Shown here: piece by piece, positions 35,492-43,114 of the stretch
Numbering within the stretch: the first letter of the stretch is position 1
Layout: each line of letters begins with the position of its first letter
Origin: Paenibacillus sp. VTT E-133291
GTDB taxonomy: Bacteria; Bacillota; Bacilli; Paenibacillales; Paenibacillaceae
Direction: 5' to 3'
Assembly (NCBI RefSeq): GCF_002264395.1
Contig: NZ_NFVA01000010.1
Location: 40,485-104,484, forward strand
DNA length: 64,000 nucleotides
The notes under the pieces: generated by a model
Told to the model about the DNA's origin: nothing
Seen by the model: the letters and a program-made list of their open reading frames with translations, nothing else
Database searches by the model: none
Translations under genes and position numbers: made by a program

Positions 35492-35605
35492 TAAGGACTT
35501 CCTCCTTCCGTACAGGTGTTCTTGCCTCTTCCGGAGAGAACTTTGCTCTCCTTCATTATCCGCAGCGGACCACCGTATTCCACACAACAGAGATAATAAT
35601 ACCAT
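35492..35605 (-). ncRNA. Probable L19 (rplS) leader RNA
   Basis: The ~110 bases before rplS contain a GGAGAGC ... GCTCTCC-type hairpin and further GC-rich pairing within an otherwise AT-rich intergenic region. Bacilli carry a conserved L19 leader at this position for autoregulation by L19. The assignment rests on position and pairing, not on a model search. Confidence 0.5.
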
Positions 35606-35638
35606 AAAGGACGGGCTAATACAACTTATTTTTTCTAT

Positions 35639-35929
35639 TTAAAGCGGTAGCATATCTCTTTTTTTCGCCTTCGATTGGCAATCTTTACATAGACCAACCA
35701 CAGTTCCGTTATCTTGTGCATAGAAGACAAGCTTTCCATTCTTCTTCTTACAAGAAGAGCAGGGCTGCTCCCCTGGGCTCTGTTTGGCTTTACGATGACT
35801 ATCCATTGAGATTACATTACTCCGTGTAGTACGCGGATAATTTTTTGTGGTATTTATTTTCCGTTTCCAGACTAAAAAATATACGCCTGTCAAAACTACT
35901 AAGGCAAGCAAAATGGCTACATATTTCAT
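35639..35929 (-). CDS. Small membrane-anchored protein with zinc-finger-like Cys pairs
   Basis: I start at ATG 35929 (GGAGGGAG upstream), giving an N-terminal membrane anchor (KYVAILLALVVLTGVYFLVW). A basic linker follows, then CSSCKKKNGKL and LCKDCQSK, two Cys pairs that could bind zinc. It is 96 residues long. No named family. The orientation places the soluble part inside the cell by the positive-inside rule. It precedes rplS in the same direction. Confidence 0.65.
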   Translation of the reverse strand: MKYVAILLALVVLTGVYFLVWKRKINTTKNYPRTTRSNVISMDSHRKAKQSPGEQPCSSCKKKNGKLVFYAQDNGTVVGLCKDCQSKAKKRDMLPL

Positions 35930-35950
35930 TTGGCTCCCTCCACCCTTCAA

Positions 35951-36275
35951 GATTTATTAAAGAAAGAAAGTAAAAAGACCGCCCTGTTCTGCAAGTGAGG
36001 TAACGGTCTATATCTGTATACAATATGAGGATTTCTGCGCCCTTTTAAATATGTATCGTAACCGTATTTATTCAGCGAGTGATCTTTCATTTATTTTAGC
36101 ACAATTAAAAATCGAAGTGTAGTGAACACTTTTGAGACCTAGTCTTTGGTCCAGTATAATAACCCGCCTCCAGCCGTTTTTACAGATAAATCCCATAAGC
36201 TATACTTACAGAAGTACATAACGAAATCACATATGTCAGATCACATACACCCATATTCGAGGAGGAGTTTGTTCA
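35951..36275. other. Intergenic between divergent genes
   Basis: About 325 AT-rich bases with leader and promoter space for the genes on both sides. A weak pairing AGACCG/CGGTCT occurs near 35978-36008; nothing else is recognised. Confidence 0.4.
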
Positions 36276-37226
36276 ATGAGGAAAAGGAATAATAATAGTG
36301 TGTTAGCAGCAGTAGCCGTATTATCTATCGTACTTTTGGCGGGTTGCACTGAATTACCAGGCAGACAATCTGCCAAAAATGAGGTTGAAAAAAGTATTTC
36401 TGAGGATGCGCACCAGAACTTTGGTGAAGTTGTCAAGCAAGAGCTAGGAAAAGCAGCTGCAACTGTGCAGCAAGCTGTTGAGGAAACAGCTACTAAGGTA
36501 GTTGATGAAGTTAAAGCAGACAGCATTAACAAAGAACTCTCCGTATCGCAAGCGATCGGTTCAGCATCCGTGCTCAGCATGGACAATGCAGTAGGAGAAA
36601 TAGAAGTAACAGCTGTTACAGGAGATCTGATCCATGTAAATGCAACGATCTCATCCCACAACAGCTCTCTCCATACGTCTGACCGCCAAAAGATTATGGA
36701 TGATGCTGAAATTTTAGTAGAGGTCAGTGGTGATACTTTGAAGGTGTCTACGCATTCCAAAACAAGTCCTAAGAAGGACTTATGGACATGGGCGCAAGAC
36801 AAATATGGATATTCAGATTTTAGCATAAGCTATAATATAGAGCTCCCCGCCAGCATGAATAAATATAAAATCACAAATAACGTAGGTCAAATTCGCCTTC
36901 GTAATTTAGAGGGTAATTATCATATCGTCAGCAACGTCGGAGCCATCAATATTGAAGGGGCTAAAATCACTGGGAAATCCACTGTAGAATCCGATACTGG
37001 CAGTATAAGAATGGATATAGCAGGGATGAAGGATGATAGCAGCCTAAAAGCCAAAACAGAGGTCGGCAGCCTCAGTGCTGTCCTGGCCGATGGTATGAAA
37101 TGCAGCCTGGAAGCCAATAGTGATCTCGGGCAAATCAAGGGTGTAGAAGGTGGAAAGACCGATATCAATGGAGGCGGACCTTTGCTGTCCCTAAGCTCAA
37201 ATATTGGTGCAATTACAGTACAGTAA
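36276..37226 (+). CDS. Lipoprotein with DUF4097-like beta-helix domain
   Basis: The lipobox LLAGC at residues 20-24 after a hydrophobic signal shows a membrane-anchored lipoprotein. A helical charged segment follows (about 30-85). From about 100 on, short repeats of the DUF4097/putative adhesin type appear: IRLRNLEGNYHIVSNVGAI, STVESDTGSIRMDIAG, LSSNIGAITVQ. These form a right-handed beta solenoid. The ribosome site is GAGGAGGAG. Related proteins are linked to envelope-stress modules, but no such genes are adjacent here. It interrupts the usual trmD-rplS linkage. Confidence 0.75.
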   Translation: MRKRNNNSVLAAVAVLSIVLLAGCTELPGRQSAKNEVEKSISEDAHQNFGEVVKQELGKAAATVQQAVEETATKVVDEVKADSINKELSVSQAIGSASVLSMDNAVGEIEVTAVTGDLIHVNATISSHNSSLHTSDRQKIMDDAEILVEVSGDTLKVSTHSKTSPKKDLWTWAQDKYGYSDFSISYNIELPASMNKYKITNNVGQIRLRNLEGNYHIVSNVGAINIEGAKITGKSTVESDTGSIRMDIAGMKDDSSLKAKTEVGSLSAVLADGMKCSLEANSDLGQIKGVEGGKTDINGGGPLLSLSSNIGAITVQ

Positions 37227-37234
37227 TCAGTAAT

Positions 37235-37269
37235 AAACAGACCGTCCGGGAAACCCGAGCGGTCTGTTT
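37235..37269. terminator. Bidirectional terminator between convergent genes
   Basis: AAACAGACCG / CGGTCTGTTT with inner CCGGG/CCCG pairing, followed by T5 on the plus strand. Confidence 0.8.
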
Positions 37270-37283
37270 TTGGTTCCAAATGA

Positions 37284-37511
37284 TTAGATTAATGCGATGG
37301 CCAGCAGAGTGAACAGACTCAGAGTTAAGATCTGATTTCCGGCATAAGGATTTCCATAAAACGCAGAAGTATGCACAGAACCATTTCCAGTTCTTAAGTA
37401 AACATTGTATCTATCTACATCTGTAATAACGCCTTCGTGCTGTCTACCATCTCTAGTCAGAATCCGTACCCTTCTATCTTTACAACGCAAACAGTTATAA
37501 TAAGCTTCCAC
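37284..37511 (-). CDS. Small Sm-like fold protein with hydrophobic C terminus (short form)
   Basis: The 75-residue protein reads KDRRVRILTRDGRQHEGVIT, then DVDRYNVYLRTGNG, the strand pattern of an Sm/LSm barrel (V-x-[IV]-x-T-x-D-G-x-x-x-x-G). It ends in a hydrophobic tail NQILTLSLFTLLAIALI. A longer paralogue at 47800-48186 has the same barrel and tail (NNNVILPLVLFELLAISLL) with a Pro/Gly/His linker between. Such proteins may belong to the spore or cell surface, but I know no experimental role. Confidence 0.65.
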   Translation of the reverse strand: MEAYYNCLRCKDRRVRILTRDGRQHEGVITDVDRYNVYLRTGNGSVHTSAFYGNPYAGNQILTLSLFTLLAIALI

Positions 37512-37717
37512 TAGTGTACTCCTCCTTGTTCGTAATGATATAATCTATGTGTAGGAGTACAGGTCGGTAACGGCGAACTTACATAGGTCGGACTTTGGGT
37601 TAATATTTACTTTTTTCGATCCTTGTATCTTTCGTATTCCTTAAGGCTATAGATAATGTAAGACCTATCTTCAGCTTGCAGTCCGCAATATCACATCCAT
37701 TCGAGGAGGCCAATCTC

Positions 37718-37894
37718 ATGAATGTAGAAAGAAAACAGTTTATTAAAGAAGGCGTACTGCGTATCACCATTTTCGTTATTTTAGCTTCACTTACTTACAC
37801 CGTCCGCAACTATGCATGGGCTGTTACTGTTCTCGTATGTGTTGCGCTTTACTCACTCCTTACAGGAGTACACAGAATCTTACGCAAAGAATAA
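37718..37894 (+). CDS. Small two-segment membrane protein
   Basis: ATG 37718 follows CGAGGAGGC. The 58-residue protein has two hydrophobic stretches: LRITIFVILASLTYTV and WAVTVLVCVALYSLL, ending in RILRKE. No family is recognised. It lies just before repeat copy B. Confidence 0.6.
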   Translation: MNVERKQFIKEGVLRITIFVILASLTYTVRNYAWAVTVLVCVALYSLLTGVHRILRKE

Positions 37895-37914
37895 CATGTG
37901 CCTCCACGAACTCT

Positions 37915-38029
37915 TATAGCAAGCTAAAACGCCTTAGGCGTCCTTTTAAGGACGGTAAGCGTTTGTGCGAGAATTATAAGGATAAAGTATATCGTGAATC
38001 ATATACTTTCTTATAATTTCAAAAAATAA
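37915..38029. repeat. Structured interspersed repeat, copy B
   Basis: This is the partner of 34986-35099, with about 80 percent identity by eye and the same order of stems: ACGCC/GGCGT, GTCCTTTTAAGGAC and a long AT-rich hairpin GAATTATAAG ... CTTATAATTT. The A/T swaps relative to copy A are compensatory. Confidence 0.85.
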
Positions 38030-38135
38030 CCACTTTTCGCTGAGATGCTAGATCTCATTGGAAAGTGGTTATTTAACAATAATAATAAAACCATTAGCGA
38101 CAGCGAACACATTCACTGTTTCTAATGGTTTTATT
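38024..38135. terminator. Two successive long hairpins
   Basis: Hairpin 1 (38024-38074) has AAATAACCACTTT-type arms with an inner TGAGAT/ATCTCA. Hairpin 2 (38084-38135) has AATAAAACCATTAG / CTAATGGTTTTATT arms with an inner ACAG/CTGT. Both have flanking A/T runs and could stop transcription on either strand. Confidence 0.6.
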
Positions 38136-38173
38136 TACGCGGCGGTCAATCCCTAACATTCAATCTTATATGT

Positions 38174-38308
38174 TCACTCTTTAAATGGCGAATGGGAATT
38201 GCGATTTGTATAAAAATCGATAATATCATTCACGGTGCGGAGCGGCTCCGCCTCCTTGTGGATTGTGTCCACGTTAGGCTTGAATTCTTCATGCGTCTTC
38301 GTAGTCAC
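38174..38308 (-). CDS. Possible 44-residue small protein
   Basis: GTG 38308 lies about 10 bases after GAAGGGA. The product is hydrophilic (TKTHEEFKPNVDTIHKEAE, TVNDIIDFYTNRNS) with balanced composition. It is the only plausible coding frame in the 630-base gap between the small membrane gene and trmD. No homologue is known to me, so coding status is uncertain. Confidence 0.4.
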   Translation of the reverse strand: MTTKTHEEFKPNVDTIHKEAEPLRTVNDIIDFYTNRNSHSPFKE

Positions 38309-38529
38309 TTCAGTTCATTCCCTTCAATAGTTAAGCTTGCTGCGTGATCAGCTGCATATATTAGTGCGGCACCTCTATTCATTACCCTAAAAAGAAGCTT
38401 TTAACGCACCAATACTCATATTATTTTGAAAACTATTATTTGATTTGTTCTCAGGTACACATAACAAAAACGCCTCCTCAACGTAAGATACGTTAAAAAG
38501 ACGTCAACTATACCTGTTTCATTAAATTA

Positions 38530-39312
38530 TCACTCCGGCTTGTCCACATTTCTTAGACGTTCCAGTGTCTTTTTGTCTTTCAATGTAAGCTCTGCAGTCT
38601 CAAGCAGGTCCGGTCTGCGTTCCAATGTGCGCAACAGTGCCTGCTCTCTCCGCCATATGTCGATGTTAGCATGATGACCACTCAGCAAAATATCCGGCAC
38701 CTTCCAGCCACGAAACTCGGCAGGACGTGTGTAGTGTGGATATTCTAGCAGTCCCGTGCTGAACGAGTCAGATATCGCAGAGGTTTCATTTCCAAGTGCC
38801 CCCGGCTGAAGCCGGACTATGGAATCTATAACCGTCAATGCAGGCAACTCTCCACCTGTAAGCACATAATCACCCATTGAAAGTTCATCTGTTACCAGAT
38901 GCTCACGAATCCGCTCATCATATCCCTCATAATGCCCACATATGAAGATTAGATGCTGCTCTTGCGCCAGTTCCTCTGCAATCTTCTGATTGTAAGTTTT
39001 TCCTTGTGGGCACATAAGAATGATACGCGGCTTCACAGAAACCTCTTCATCAGTTCCATTGCGTTCTTCCTCGTTCGGTGTACCAAGCACATGCTCGACT
39101 GCATTAAAAATTGGATCCGGCTTGAGCACCATGCCCCCGCCACCGCCATACGGTGTATCATCCACACTATTATGCTTATTTCCCGAGAAATCACGGAAGT
39201 TCACAGCATTTAAGGAGACGATTCCTTTTTCACGTGCTTTACCAAGAATACTTGTGCTGAATACGCCTTCGCACATTTCTGGAAAGAGCGTAAGCACATC
39301 AATTCTCATCAT
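38530..39312 (-). CDS. trmD: tRNA (guanine-37-N1)-methyltransferase
   Basis: TrmD methylates G37 of tRNAs to keep the reading frame. It has the SPOUT trefoil-knot motifs: [31 protein letters not shown] and [14 protein letters not shown]. The C-terminal tRNA-binding domain contains [20 protein letters not shown]. The 260-residue length is normal. It overlaps the rimM stop (ATGA) and ends the ylxM-ffh-rpsP-khpA-rimM-trmD run. Confidence 0.97.
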   Translation of the reverse strand: MMRIDVLTLFPEMCEGVFSTSILGKAREKGIVSLNAVNFRDFSGNKHNSVDDTPYGGGGGMVLKPDPIFNAVEHVLGTPNEEERNGTDEEVSVKPRIILMCPQGKTYNQKIAEELAQEQHLIFICGHYEGYDERIREHLVTDELSMGDYVLTGGELPALTVIDSIVRLQPGALGNETSAISDSFSTGLLEYPHYTRPAEFRGWKVPDILLSGHHANIDIWRREQALLRTLERRPDLLETAELTLKDKKTLERLRNVDKPE

Positions 39313-39833
39313 GGCAATAGCCCTTCCATCAAATGAACAATAATTCGCTTGGCTTCTATATCCACATTCAGGACTACATCGTTAATTACAGGAATTAGGA
39401 TGTCTTGTCCTTTTGCAGGCTTAACAACCCATACATCATTCGCACCAGGCTGTAAGATTTCTGTAATCGTACCGAGTGGTTTGTTTTCATCTTCATCCGT
39501 GTATACCTCACAACCGACGATTTGGTGGAAGTAGTATTCGTTCTCAGGGAGATCCACCAGATCATTACTCGGAACCTTCAGGAGGCTTCCTTTATATTTT
39601 TCCACTTCATTGATGTTCGTATACCCTTTAAGCTTAACGATGAACATACCCTTGTGCTCACGAGCGGATTCTACTGTTACTTCGAATTTAGAACTGCCAT
39701 CTGCAGGGATCACCTGCAGCTTCTTACCTGCAGCAAAACGAACATCAGGGAAATCGGTATGGGATAGAACTTTAATCTCACCGCGAATACCATGTGTGTT
39801 CACAAGTCTGCCTACGGTTAACTCTTCTGTCAT
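39309..39833 (-). CDS. rimM: 16S rRNA processing factor RimM
   Basis: RimM binds the 30S subunit (S19) and aids 16S rRNA maturation. It has the N-terminal RimM barrel ([20 protein letters not shown]) and the C-terminal PRC barrel ([20 protein letters not shown], then [15 protein letters not shown]). ATG 39833 follows AAGGAGAGGG. It is 174 residues and is coupled to trmD by overlap. Confidence 0.96.
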   Translation of the reverse strand: MTEELTVGRLVNTHGIRGEIKVLSHTDFPDVRFAAGKKLQVIPADGSSKFEVTVESAREHKGMFIVKLKGYTNINEVEKYKGSLLKVPSNDLVDLPENEYYFHQIVGCEVYTDEDENKPLGTITEILQPGANDVWVVKPAKGQDILIPVINDVVLNVDIEAKRIIVHLMEGLLP

Positions 39834-39925
39834 ACAACCCTCTCCTTTACAAGCTTCATCTAATCTATATTTGAACAAAAAGGAGCCGGGATATACTATC
39901 CCTAGCCCCTCATTGTACGCATCAT

Positions 39926-40156
39926 TTAAGATAAAATATCTACAGTTACGCGTTTATCGCTCTTGACTGCTGCAGATGTGACCACTGTACGGAGTGCCTT
40001 AGCGATCCTTCCTTGTTTGCCAATGACCTTTCCAACATCATCAGGATGTACGGACAGTTCATAGACAATTAGGTGATCCTTCTCCACCGCTCGTACCGTC
40101 ACATCTTCTGGATGATCCACTAAAGCCTTAGCAATTACTCCAACTAATTCTTCCAT
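39926..40156 (-). CDS. khpA: KH-domain RNA-binding protein KhpA (YlqC)
   Basis: The 76-residue single KH domain contains the signature VGKVIGKQGRIAKALRTVV (G-K-x-G-R loop). KhpA pairs with KhpB in Firmicutes and influences cell division and small-RNA function. ATG 40156 (GAGGG upstream) fits the conserved MEELVGVIAKAL start. It lies between rpsP and rimM as in Bacillus. Confidence 0.94.
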   Translation of the reverse strand: MEELVGVIAKALVDHPEDVTVRAVEKDHLIVYELSVHPDDVGKVIGKQGRIAKALRTVVTSAAVKSDKRVTVDILS

Positions 40157-40178
40157 AGAGGACCCTCGCAATCAGTCA

Positions 40179-40451
40179 TTATTTCTGTTGCTTAAGCTCA
40201 TGAAACTTCTTCATTACGCCTGCTTTGGAAAGCAAGTTGCGTACTGTATCAGATGCTTGCGCACCTGTTTGAAGCCATTTAAGAGCTTTTTCCTCATCGA
40301 TCTTAACTACTGCCGGTTGTTCAATCGGATTATAATAACCGATTTCCTCGATAAAACGACCGTCACGAGGGGACCGGGAATCGGAAACCACTACACGATA
40401 GAAAGGCGCTTTATGCGCTCCCATTCTTTTCAGACGAATACGTACTGCCAC
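40179..40451 (-). CDS. rpsP: 30S ribosomal protein S16
   Basis: The 90-residue sequence [20 protein letters not shown], then [18 protein letters not shown], is standard S16. The ribosome site is strong (AAGGAGGTG). It lies 22 bases upstream of khpA, in one operon with ffh. Confidence 0.98.
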   Translation of the reverse strand: MAVRIRLKRMGAHKAPFYRVVVSDSRSPRDGRFIEEIGYYNPIEQPAVVKIDEEKALKWLQTGAQASDTVRNLLSKAGVMKKFHELKQQK

Positions 40452-40498
40452 GAAAAATCACCTCCTTATAATAGTTTCGAGATATTAGAACAGCAAGA

Positions 40499-41884
40499 TC
40501 ATTTAAAAGGGAACTTCATACCCTTTCCACCTAGACCTTTAAGCTGCTTCATCGCATTCTTCTTAGAGGCTTTGCCGCCTCCGCCCATCATGCCTGAGAA
40601 TTGCTTCATCATCTTACGCATCTCATCAAATTGCTTAATGAGGCGGTTGACCTCAGCAACCGAAGTTCCGCTACCAGCAGCAATACGTTTGCGGCGGTTA
40701 TGGTTGATGATCTCGGGCTGACGCTTTTCCGTCTTAGTCATAGAATGAACTATGGCTTCAACGCGGCCCATTTGCTTGTCGTCAACCTTCAAATCCTTAA
40801 TGCCCTTGGCTTTGTTCATGCCAGGCAGCATGTCAAGAATTTGATCGATCGGGCCAAGCTTCTTCACCTGATCCATTTGCTCAAGGAAATCATCAAACGT
40901 AAATTCTGCATTGCGCATCTTACGTTCCATTTCCTTAGCTTTATCAGTGTCAATGTTCGCTTGCGCTTTCTCAATCAGCGACAACATGTCGCCCATACCC
41001 AAAATCCGCGAAGCCATACGTTCCGGATGGAACGGCTCCAATGCGTCAATCTTCTCACCTAACGCAGCGAATTTGATCGGGCAACCAGTTACGGCTTTGA
41101 CGGATAGTGCAGCACCACCGCGGCTATCGCCGTCAAGCTTCGTCAATACAACCCCTGTAAGCTCAAGCTGCTTATTAAAGCTCTCAGCTACGTTCACGGC
41201 GTCTTGACCAGTCATTGCATCTACTACTAGCAGAACTTCATCAGGATTTACAATGCCCCGAATCTGCTTCAGTTCTTCCATCAATTCTTCATCAATGTGC
41301 AGGCGGCCTGCAGTATCAATAATTACATAATCAAGTCCGTTATCCTTCGCATGTTGTACAGCTTGTCTGGCAATCTCCACCGGACTAGTCTGATCACCCA
41401 GCGAGAATACTGGAACTTTAATTTGTTCTCCAAGTACTTGAAGCTGTTTGATCGCAGCAGGGCGATAAATATCTGCCGCAACAAGCAATGGACGATGATT
41501 GCCCTTCTGTAATAGCTTGGCCAGCTTACCCGAAGTGGTTGTCTTACCCGCCCCTTGTAAACCCGCCATCATAATGACAGTTGGTGGCTTGTTCGACTTG
41601 GCCAGCTTCGCTTGGCTTCCGCCCATCAGTTCGGTTAGTTCCTTGTTAACGATGTCGATAATGACCATCCCAGGTGTAAAGCTGTCCATCACTTCTGTGC
41701 CAATAGACTTTTCTTTCACCTTAGCCACGAATTCTTTAACTACCTTGAAGTTAACGTCGGCTTCCAGAAGGGCCAACCGTACTTCGCGCATAGCTTCGTT
41801 CACATCATCTTCGGATACTTTACCTTTACCGCGCAGCTTGCTGAACACATTCTGCAATCTTCCGGTTAAACCTTCAAACGCCAT
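40499..41884 (-). CDS. ffh: Signal recognition particle protein Ffh (SRP54)
   Basis: Ffh is the GTPase of the signal recognition particle that targets nascent membrane proteins. The helical N domain is followed by the G domain with GLQGAGKTTTSGKLAKLL (G1), DTAGRLHIDEEL (G3), LTKLDGDSRGG (G4) and a C-terminal methionine-rich M domain (MRKMMKQFSGMMGGGGKA). At 461 residues it is complete. It follows ylxM by 20 bases in the same transcript. Confidence 0.98.
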   Translation of the reverse strand: MAFEGLTGRLQNVFSKLRGKGKVSEDDVNEAMREVRLALLEADVNFKVVKEFVAKVKEKSIGTEVMDSFTPGMVIIDIVNKELTELMGGSQAKLAKSNKPPTVIMMAGLQGAGKTTTSGKLAKLLQKGNHRPLLVAADIYRPAAIKQLQVLGEQIKVPVFSLGDQTSPVEIARQAVQHAKDNGLDYVIIDTAGRLHIDEELMEELKQIRGIVNPDEVLLVVDAMTGQDAVNVAESFNKQLELTGVVLTKLDGDSRGGAALSVKAVTGCPIKFAALGEKIDALEPFHPERMASRILGMGDMLSLIEKAQANIDTDKAKEMERKMRNAEFTFDDFLEQMDQVKKLGPIDQILDMLPGMNKAKGIKDLKVDDKQMGRVEAIVHSMTKTEKRQPEIINHNRRKRIAAGSGTSVAEVNRLIKQFDEMRKMMKQFSGMMGGGGKASKKNAMKQLKGLGGKGMKFPFK

Positions 41885-41904
41885 ATGCAGTTTCTCCCTT
41901 CATG

Positions 41905-42261
41905 CTACTCTAACCTCTGCAAGCGATCCACGATCTCCGCGAACCGAAGTTTATATTGCTCAGGCAGCATCCCATTTTCCGGCAGTCTGCGCAGTTCTTC
42001 TAAATATTTGGTACGACTCTCATGCTTCACTAATAAACCAAGTTTTTCTTCATAATTTTCTAAGACTTGCTCCGCCCGTTTAATATGTTCATAAACGGCT
42101 TGGCGGCTGATTTCAAATTCAGCGGCAATCTCTCCCAAGGAAAAATCGTCGTGAAAATAATATTTAAGAAACGTTTGCTGCTTATTTGTAAGCAGTCGTT
42201 CATAAAAGGCAAAAAGCAGATTGATACGATTCGTTTTCTCGAGCCTATTCTCCTGACTCAT
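41905..42261 (-). CDS. ylxM: YlxM, HTH protein of the SRP operon
   Basis: ATG 42261 follows AAGGGAG and gives 118 residues; an open extension upstream runs through the promoter and is not used. The protein is a sigma-70-region-4-like HTH (FSLGEIAAEFEISRQAVYEH) and the first gene before ffh, as across Firmicutes. YlxM is reported to associate with the SRP pathway in streptococci; its exact role is unclear. Confidence 0.94.
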   Translation of the reverse strand: MSQENRLEKTNRINLLFAFYERLLTNKQQTFLKYYFHDDFSLGEIAAEFEISRQAVYEHIKRAEQVLENYEEKLGLLVKHESRTKYLEELRRLPENGMLPEQYKLRFAEIVDRLQRLE

Positions 42262-42315
42262 TAAGGGCACTCCCTTCGTCAAGGAAAAACACTTTACACC
42301 TTCACAACGTCCCTT

Positions 42316-42344
42316 ATGATACCTAAAAGAAAGAGAGATGTCAA
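42316..42344 (-). promoter_or_regulatory. Sigma-A promoter of the ylxM-ffh-rpsP operon
   Basis: On the minus strand TTGACA (42339-42344) and TATCAT (42316-42321) are separated by 17 bases, about 55 bases before the ylxM start. The -35 overlaps the terminator of the upstream gene. Confidence 0.8.
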
Positions 42345-42364
42345 GCATTTTTGCTTGTCATCTC
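42335..42364 (-). terminator. Terminator of the hemolysin III-like gene
   Basis: GAGATGTCAAGCA / TGCTTGTCATCTC stem with one mismatch and T-rich tail on the minus strand. Confidence 0.7.
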
Positions 42365-42410
42365 TTTCTTTATTAAAAATCCCTTTTTCACGCAATAAAT
42401 TCGCTTGAAA

Positions 42411-43058
42411 TTATTGGATCGGCAGTACATAAATCAATACGGCGAAGAAGTGTGTGACACTACCCGCAAGGACAAATACATGCCAAATCGCATGATGGTA
42501 TGGAAACCCTCTCCATACATAAAAAACAGTACCTAATGTATAGAGTATACCTCCAGCCATCAGCAGGATCATTCCTCCGTCAGCTACAACAGCCGAAAGA
42601 GGGTTCCAAGCGATTACAATCAGCCAGCCCATTGCAATGTAGAATATGGTTGACATGAACAGAAACTTTTTAACAAAAAATGCCTTGAAGAAAACGCCGA
42701 ACACTGCGATTCCCCAAATAACGCCGAACAAACTCCATCCAAGCGTTCCCCGAATGGCGACTAACAAAAAGGGGGTATACGTGCCAGCAATAAACAGATA
42801 AATAGCGGAATGATCGAAAAATTCGAACAAATCCTTCGCCTTACCCTCTTTGAGACTATGCACTAGTGTTGAATTCAGATACAGAAGCAGCATTGTCGTT
42901 CCATAGATGGAGAAGCTGACCACATGCCATGTCGTTCCTTTCAGACTTGCAAAAACAACAAGCAGAACAAGTGCAGCCACGCTTAATACCGTTCCAATCC
43001 CGTGCGTAATCGCATTCGCGACTTCTTCTCTCCGGCTGTAGGTGTGAGTATTTGCCAT
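42411..43058 (-). CDS. Hemolysin III/PAQR-family membrane protein
   Basis: The 215-residue protein has seven membrane segments. It has the conserved HlyIII/PAQR residues: EEVANAITHGIG at the N terminus (His in ITHG), FEFFDHSAIYLFIAGTYTPF, and the C-terminal HHAIWHVFVLAGSVTHFFAV with clustered His. These His and Asp residues form a metal-dependent hydrolase-like site in this superfamily. I prefer ATG 43058, which is 8 bases after GGAAGGA. The substrate is unknown; older names refer to hemolysis seen on overexpression in Bacillus cereus. Confidence 0.92.
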   Translation of the reverse strand: MANTHTYSRREEVANAITHGIGTVLSVAALVLLVVFASLKGTTWHVVSFSIYGTTMLLLYLNSTLVHSLKEGKAKDLFEFFDHSAIYLFIAGTYTPFLLVAIRGTLGWSLFGVIWGIAVFGVFFKAFFVKKFLFMSTIFYIAMGWLIVIAWNPLSAVVADGGMILLMAGGILYTLGTVFYVWRGFPYHHAIWHVFVLAGSVTHFFAVLIYVLPIQ

Positions 43059-43114
43059 ATCCATATCCTTCCGTTTAAGCTTTCTTTCTATTATACCACG
43101 CGTATCCTACTTGA

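Noticed and set aside
36236..36826. 196-codon minus-strand frame
   Set aside because: It is antisense to the well-supported lipoprotein gene with lipobox and ribosome site.
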